A stretch of DNA of 10,333 nucleotides from Brevundimonas sp. UBA7635 (GTDB lineage: Bacteria; Pseudomonadota; Alphaproteobacteria; Caulobacterales; Caulobacteraceae): the NCBI GenBank assembly GCA_002483865.1, contig DLIT01000184.1:17632-27964 (forward strand), written 5' to 3'. Shown here in pieces: positions 7,313 to 10,333 of the stretch. The translations under genes were made by a program, and so were the position numbers. The notes under the pieces are model-generated. The model did not search any database and was not told the origin of the DNA. It saw only the letters and a list, made by a program, of their open reading frames with translations. Numbering within the stretch: the first letter of the stretch is position 1; the number at the start of each line of letters is the position of its first letter.

Positions 7313-8143
7313 ATGCACAATTCACCTACCGCCGTTATCGTACTAGGCATGCATCGCAGCGGAACCTCATCCGTCGCGGGCAGTTTAGCCGTTCTGGGGG
7401 CCTGTGCTCCGCGCACTTTAATGAGGCCAGCCGAAGATAATCCCAAAGGCTTCTGGGAAAGTGAGGTCCTGACAGCGTTCAACGACAGGTTGTTGGCCCA
7501 GGGGTCATCATCTTGGCACGACTGGCGCGCTTTTGATTGGCCAGCGCAGGGCGATGCAGCGGCCCCCTTCGTTGCGGAAGCCCAGATTCGGGTCCGCGAA
7601 GAATTCGGGGATGCCGAACTGATCGTGCTGAAGGACCCTCGCATCTGCCGATTCCTGCCCTTCTGGCGGGACGTGCTGGAAGGCATGGGATACCGCGTTG
7701 TCTGTATCAGTCCTCTGCGGGCACCGGCAGAGGTTGCAGCCTCCCTTATGAGCCGCAACAAGATGAGCCGCAGCCATGCCCTGCGCCTCTGGCTGAGGCA
7801 CGTTCTTGACGCTGAATACACCAGCCGCGATCTGCCCCGTTTGATCCTGCCGTGGACCGAATATCTGGCAGACTGCCGCGGCCAGGCACCCCGGATTGCC
7901 TCGGCCCTGGGCATCAATCTGGATCTGGATGAGGCGTCGTTGATCCGGCTAGACGATTTTCTTTCGCCAGATCTGAGACGACAGACCACGGTTGAGACTG
8001 TGCCCGCCATGGTTGGCGAAACATTTGAGATCCTGAGCCGCATCGGCCGCACAGTCGATGAAACGGCTGGGCAGGAAAGCCTGGATAGAATTCGCCACAG
8101 CTTCAACACGGTCGGTGCGCTTTTCAGTGACGCTCCGATCTAG
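7313..8143 (+). CDS. Sulfotransferase family protein
   Basis: With the ATG at 7313 the protein has 276 residues; an in-frame GTG at 7304 would add three. I prefer the ATG because GAG lies just upstream and neither start has a better Shine-Dalgarno. The N-terminal P-loop-like segment VIVLGMHRSGTS (8-19) is the 5'-phosphosulfate loop of PAPS-dependent sulfotransferases. NPKGFWES (43-50) and LKDPRICRFLPFW (106-118) are typical of bacterial sulfotransferase-family proteins. PLRAPAEVAASL (134-145) fits the 3'-phosphate binding segment (R136, S144). A mainly helical C-terminal part follows. There is no signal peptide. The likely role is transfer of sulfate from PAPS to a sugar hydroxyl on a glycan, given the neighbouring glycosyltransferases and GDP-mannose enzyme; the acceptor cannot be told from sequence. 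A P-loop kinase-like role is a less likely alternative. It is separated by 81 bases from argB and may be cotranscribed or independent. Confidence 0.84.
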   Translation: MHNSPTAVIVLGMHRSGTSSVAGSLAVLGACAPRTLMRPAEDNPKGFWESEVLTAFNDRLLAQGSSSWHDWRAFDWPAQGDAAAPFVAEAQIRVREEFGDAELIVLKDPRICRFLPFWRDVLEGMGYRVVCISPLRAPAEVAASLMSRNKMSRSHALRLWLRHVLDAEYTSRDLPRLILPWTEYLADCRGQAPRIASALGINLDLDEASLIRLDDFLSPDLRRQTTVETVPAMVGETFEILSRIGRTVDETAGQESLDRIRHSFNTVGALFSDAPI

Positions 8144-8224
8144 GCCCATAGGCGATCAAATACCACTTTCAGGCCTCGGTTTCGCCGTGACTCGCGCGGT
8201 CTTGAAGGCTATCGAGCGGCCATC

Positions 8225-9154
8225 ATGCAAGAGACTGAACGGCAATCCGAAGAGCGCAGCTGGGAGACGGCGAAAACCCTCGCCGAGGCCCTGCCCTATA
8301 TCCAGGTCTATGACCGGGAGACTGTGGTCATCAAATACGGCGGCCACGCCATGGGCGAGAGCACCGTGGCCAAGCAGTTCGCGGCAGACGTCGTTCTTCT
8401 CAAGCTGATGGGCGTCAACCCGGTGGTGGTCCACGGCGGCGGCCCGCAGATCAGCGCCATGCTGGACAAGGCGGGGGTCAAGTCTGCCTTCGTCGACGGC
8501 CTGCGCGTGACGGACAAGGACACCATGTCGGTGGCCGAGATGGTCCTGTCCGGCGCGGTCAACAAGGAGATCGCCCACTGGATCACGGTCGCCGGCAAGC
8601 AGGCCGATGTCCGTGGCGTGGGCCTGTCGGGCAAGGACGCCGGCCTGCTGACGGTCGAGAAGACCCGCCGCACCAAGCGCGACCCGGACAGCATGATCGA
8701 GCACGAGGTCGACCTGGGCTTCGTCGGCGAGCCGACCAGGGTTGATCCCAAGCTGATCAAGGGGCTGATCGCCTCGGAGACCGAGGACTGGGTCCCGGTC
8801 ATCGCCCCGATCGGCGTGGCCGAGGATGGCCAGACCTATAACGTCAACGCCGACACCGTGGCCGGGGCCATCGCCGGTTCGCTGAACGCCAAGCGCATGT
8901 TGCTGCTGACCGACGTGGCCGGGGTCAAGGGTGCCGACGGCGAGATCATCCGCCAGATGACCCTGGAAGAGGCCCAGAAGCTGATCGACGACGGTATCGC
9001 CACCGGCGGCATGATCCCCAAGCTGGAAACCGCCATGGCCGCTGTCCGCGCCGGCGTCGAGGCCGTGGTCATTCTGGATGGTCGTCGCCCCCACGCCATG
9101 CTGGTCGAGCTGTTCACCGAGTTCGGCGCAGGCACCCTGGTCAAGGCCAAGTGA
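8225..9154 (+). CDS. argB: Acetylglutamate kinase
   Basis: This 309-residue protein is the second enzyme of arginine biosynthesis, phosphorylating N-acetyl-L-glutamate with ATP in the cytosol. Visible family motifs are [12 protein letters not shown] (34-45, K37 for phosphoryl transfer), [11 protein letters not shown] (67-77, substrate loop), DGLRVTD (91-97), [14 protein letters not shown] (205-218), [10 protein letters not shown] (227-236) and GGMIPK (261-266). About 30 residues precede the first strand, as in hexameric arginine-inhibited enzymes whose N-terminal helix links dimers. The C-terminal [16 protein letters not shown] (289-304) matches the arginine-site signature of that class, so feedback inhibition by arginine is expected. 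The last codons overlap the GTG of the next gene. Codon use is strongly G/C-ending. The Shine-Dalgarno before ATG 8225 is weak. Upstream (8144-8224) I see no clear promoter. Confidence 0.97.
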   Translation: MQETERQSEERSWETAKTLAEALPYIQVYDRETVVIKYGGHAMGESTVAKQFAADVVLLKLMGVNPVVVHGGGPQISAMLDKAGVKSAFVDGLRVTDKDTMSVAEMVLSGAVNKEIAHWITVAGKQADVRGVGLSGKDAGLLTVEKTRRTKRDPDSMIEHEVDLGFVGEPTRVDPKLIKGLIASETEDWVPVIAPIGVAEDGQTYNVNADTVAGAIAGSLNAKRMLLLTDVAGVKGADGEIIRQMTLEEAQKLIDDGIATGGMIPKLETAMAAVRAGVEAVVILDGRRPHAMLVELFTEFGAGTLVKAK

Positions 9155-9861
9155 CGGACGCCAGGCGCGCCGTCGACGAAGCGGCCCCGACCGAGATCGG
9201 GGCTGATCTTCGCCCTGTCCGCTCCTGGGTCTTTGATCTGGACAATACCCTGTACCCGGCCGAGACGCGGTTCCTGAATCAGGTGGAACAGCGCATCAAT
9301 GCCTATTTCGTGCGCACCTCGGGACTGGAGGCGGCCGAGGCCCTGACGGTCCAGAAGACCTATCTGAACGACTATGGCACCTCGCTGGCCGGTCTGATGC
9401 TGCACTACCAGATCGACCCCCACGACTTCCTGGCCGAGGTTCATGACGTGCCGCTGGACTGCCTGGCACCGGACACCGGCCTGCGCCTGGGTCTGGAGCG
9501 TCTCAAGGGACCGCGGTTTATCTTCACCAATGGGTCGAGCGCCCATGCCCGGCGTGTGCTGGAGCGGCTGGAGCTGAGCGACCTGTTCGACGGCGTCTTT
9601 GCCCTGGAAGACGCCGATCTGATCCCCAAGCCGGACCCGCGCACCTTTGCCCGTATGCTGGACCGGTTCAGCGTCGATCCGGCCACGGCCTGCTTCTTCG
9701 AGGACACGCCCAAGAACCTGGCCCCGGCCAAGACCCTGGGCATGACCACCGTCCTGGTGGGTCCCAAGGCCTTTGTGGCCGAGGGGGACTATATCGATCA
9801 CCGGGCGGCCGCTCTCAGCCCTTTCCTGACCACCGCCATTCTTGACGGAGACCCTTCATGA
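9151..9861 (+). CDS. HAD-superfamily hydrolase, pyrimidine 5'-nucleotidase-like
   Basis: A 236-residue haloacid dehalogenase phosphatase. Motif I is [11 protein letters not shown] (26-36; D29 nucleophile, D31 acid/base), motif II is FIFTNGS (123-129), motif III Lys is in LIPKPD (157-162; K160) and motif IV is FFEDTPKN (182-189; E184, D185). The helical cap between motifs I and II and the DNTLYP motif are typical of the pyrimidine 5'-nucleotidase (SDT1/PhoH-unrelated HAD IA) group, which dephosphorylates UMP/CMP-like nucleotides or related phosphates; the true substrate here is unknown. The start is GTG at 9151, whose GTGA overlaps the argB TGA by four bases, with AAGG six or so bases upstream, implying translational coupling. 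Its own stop overlaps the dapD start as ATGA. The first 20 residues are variable and lie outside the catalytic fold. Its place between arginine and lysine genes does not by itself reveal a metabolic link. Confidence 0.9.
   Translation: MTDARRAVDEAAPTEIGADLRPVRSWVFDLDNTLYPAETRFLNQVEQRINAYFVRTSGLEAAEALTVQKTYLNDYGTSLAGLMLHYQIDPHDFLAEVHDVPLDCLAPDTGLRLGLERLKGPRFIFTNGSSAHARRVLERLELSDLFDGVFALEDADLIPKPDPRTFARMLDRFSVDPATACFFEDTPKNLAPAKTLGMTTVLVGPKAFVAEGDYIDHRAAALSPFLTTAILDGDPS
9847..9850 (+). promoter_or_regulatory. Ribosome binding site of dapD
   Basis: GGAG lies seven bases before the ATG at 9858 and inside the end of the HAD gene. Together with the ATGA overlap it supports coupled translation and fixes the dapD start. 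Confidence 0.65.
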
Positions 9862-10333
9862 CCGATCTGGCTCAACTCGAATCCGTGGTCGAAGCCGCCT
9901 GGGAGGCGCGCGCCGACATCACGCCTTCGACCCAGGGCGAGGTGCGCGAGGCCGTCGAACAGGCCCTGGCCCTGCTGGATTCCGGCGAGGCCCGCGTCGC
10001 CACTCGCAGCGGGGACGGTGTCTGGACGACTCATCAGTGGCTGAAGAAGGCCGTGCTGCTCGGCTTCCGCCTGAACGACAACATCATCATGCGTGCGGGC
10101 GATCGTGGCATGAACAGCCCGGCTCCGGGCATCGGCCCATTCTTTGACAAGGTGCCGAACAAGTTCGGTGACTGGACCACCACCGACTACCAGAACGCCG
10201 GCTTCCGCTCGGTGCCGGGTGCCATCGTTCGTCACGGGGCCCACATCGCCAAATCGGTCGTGCTGATGCCGTCCTTCGTCAATATCGGTGCCTATGTCGG
10301 CGAAGGCACCATGGTCGACACCTGGGCTACTGT
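9858..10333 (+). CDS. dapD: 2,3,4,5-tetrahydropyridine-2,6-dicarboxylate N-succinyltransferase, 3' end outside window
   Basis: The frame opens at ATG 9858 and is still open at the right edge: 158 full codons of a family that usually has about 275-285. The enzyme transfers succinyl from succinyl-CoA to tetrahydrodipicolinate in the succinylase branch of diaminopimelate/lysine synthesis and acts as a cytosolic trimer. The visible part has the helical N-terminal domain (about 1-60), [10 protein letters not shown] (66-75), and then the beginning of the left-handed beta-helix with hexapeptide-like turns: [20 protein letters not shown] and [19 protein letters not shown], a highly conserved DapD signature. 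The start overlaps the HAD stop codon by four bases (ATGA) and has a good Shine-Dalgarno. Codon use matches argB. The truncation is caused by the window edge, with no sign of a broken gene. Confidence 0.96.
   Translation, partial: MTDLAQLESVVEAAWEARADITPSTQGEVREAVEQALALLDSGEARVATRSGDGVWTTHQWLKKAVLLGFRLNDNIIMRAGDRGMNSPAPGIGPFFDKVPNKFGDWTTTDYQNAGFRSVPGAIVRHGAHIAKSVVLMPSFVNIGAYVGEGTMVDTWAT

Noticed and set aside
7234..8109. A 291-codon minus-strand frame opposite the sulfotransferase gene
   Set aside because: Its translation is rich in Arg and Ser with no domain pattern, as expected for an antisense shadow.
8144..8224. Possible promoter or gene remnant upstream of argB
   Set aside because: No convincing -35/-10 pair, and translating the three forward frames gives nothing recognisable.
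8156..9801. Two long minus-strand frames (8156-9094 and 8836-9801) opposite argB and the HAD gene
   Set aside because: Both are antisense to unmistakable genes, and their Gly/Asp/His-rich translations are typical of the complement of strongly G/C-ending codons.

Overview
The window looks like part of an alphaproteobacterial chromosome, most likely from the Caulobacterales (Caulobacter or Brevundimonas type). The evidence is GC-rich DNA, the order argB - HAD nucleotidase - dapD with 4-base stop/start overlaps, and a mannose-1-phosphate guanylyltransferase fused to an AGE-type isomerase. The genus is inferred from protein resemblance recalled from memory, not from a search.

Layout. Positions 1-8143 hold a surface-glycan block. 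(i) A minus-strand gene (1-831) runs off the left edge, so its C-terminus is missing. It has a probable TTG start and encodes an N-terminal DUF4214-like segment followed by a beta-rich domain often found in polysaccharide enzymes. (ii) Divergent from it are two plus-strand genes: a fusion of a GT-A glycosyltransferase (resembling GNT-I/GT13) with a class I methyltransferase (960-2474), and a large TPR - GT4 glycosyltransferase - beta-domain protein (2515-4950). (iii) A strong hairpin terminator at 4956-4990 separates these from the converging gene. (iv) That minus-strand gene (5012-7228) encodes a bifunctional GDP-mannose enzyme: a mannose-1-phosphate guanylyltransferase fused to an AGE-type phosphomannose isomerase. 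(v) Divergent from it is a plus-strand sulfotransferase-family gene (about 7313-8143).

Positions 8225-10333 hold a compact amino-acid biosynthesis operon: argB (arginine), a HAD pyrimidine 5'-nucleotidase-like gene, and dapD (lysine/diaminopimelate, truncated by the right edge). These three are coupled by GTGA and ATGA overlaps.

Taken together, the left block could supply GDP-mannose (ManC-AGE), transfer sugars (two or three glycosyltransferases), and decorate the glycan with methyl and sulfate groups. A methylated and/or sulfated surface polysaccharide or glycoprotein glycan is the most economical reading, but it is inferred from domain content. The right block is housekeeping, with a stronger preference for G/C at third codon positions than the left block. 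No RNA genes, CRISPR arrays, insertion sequences or attachment sites were seen. No intergenic stretch exceeds about 130 bases.
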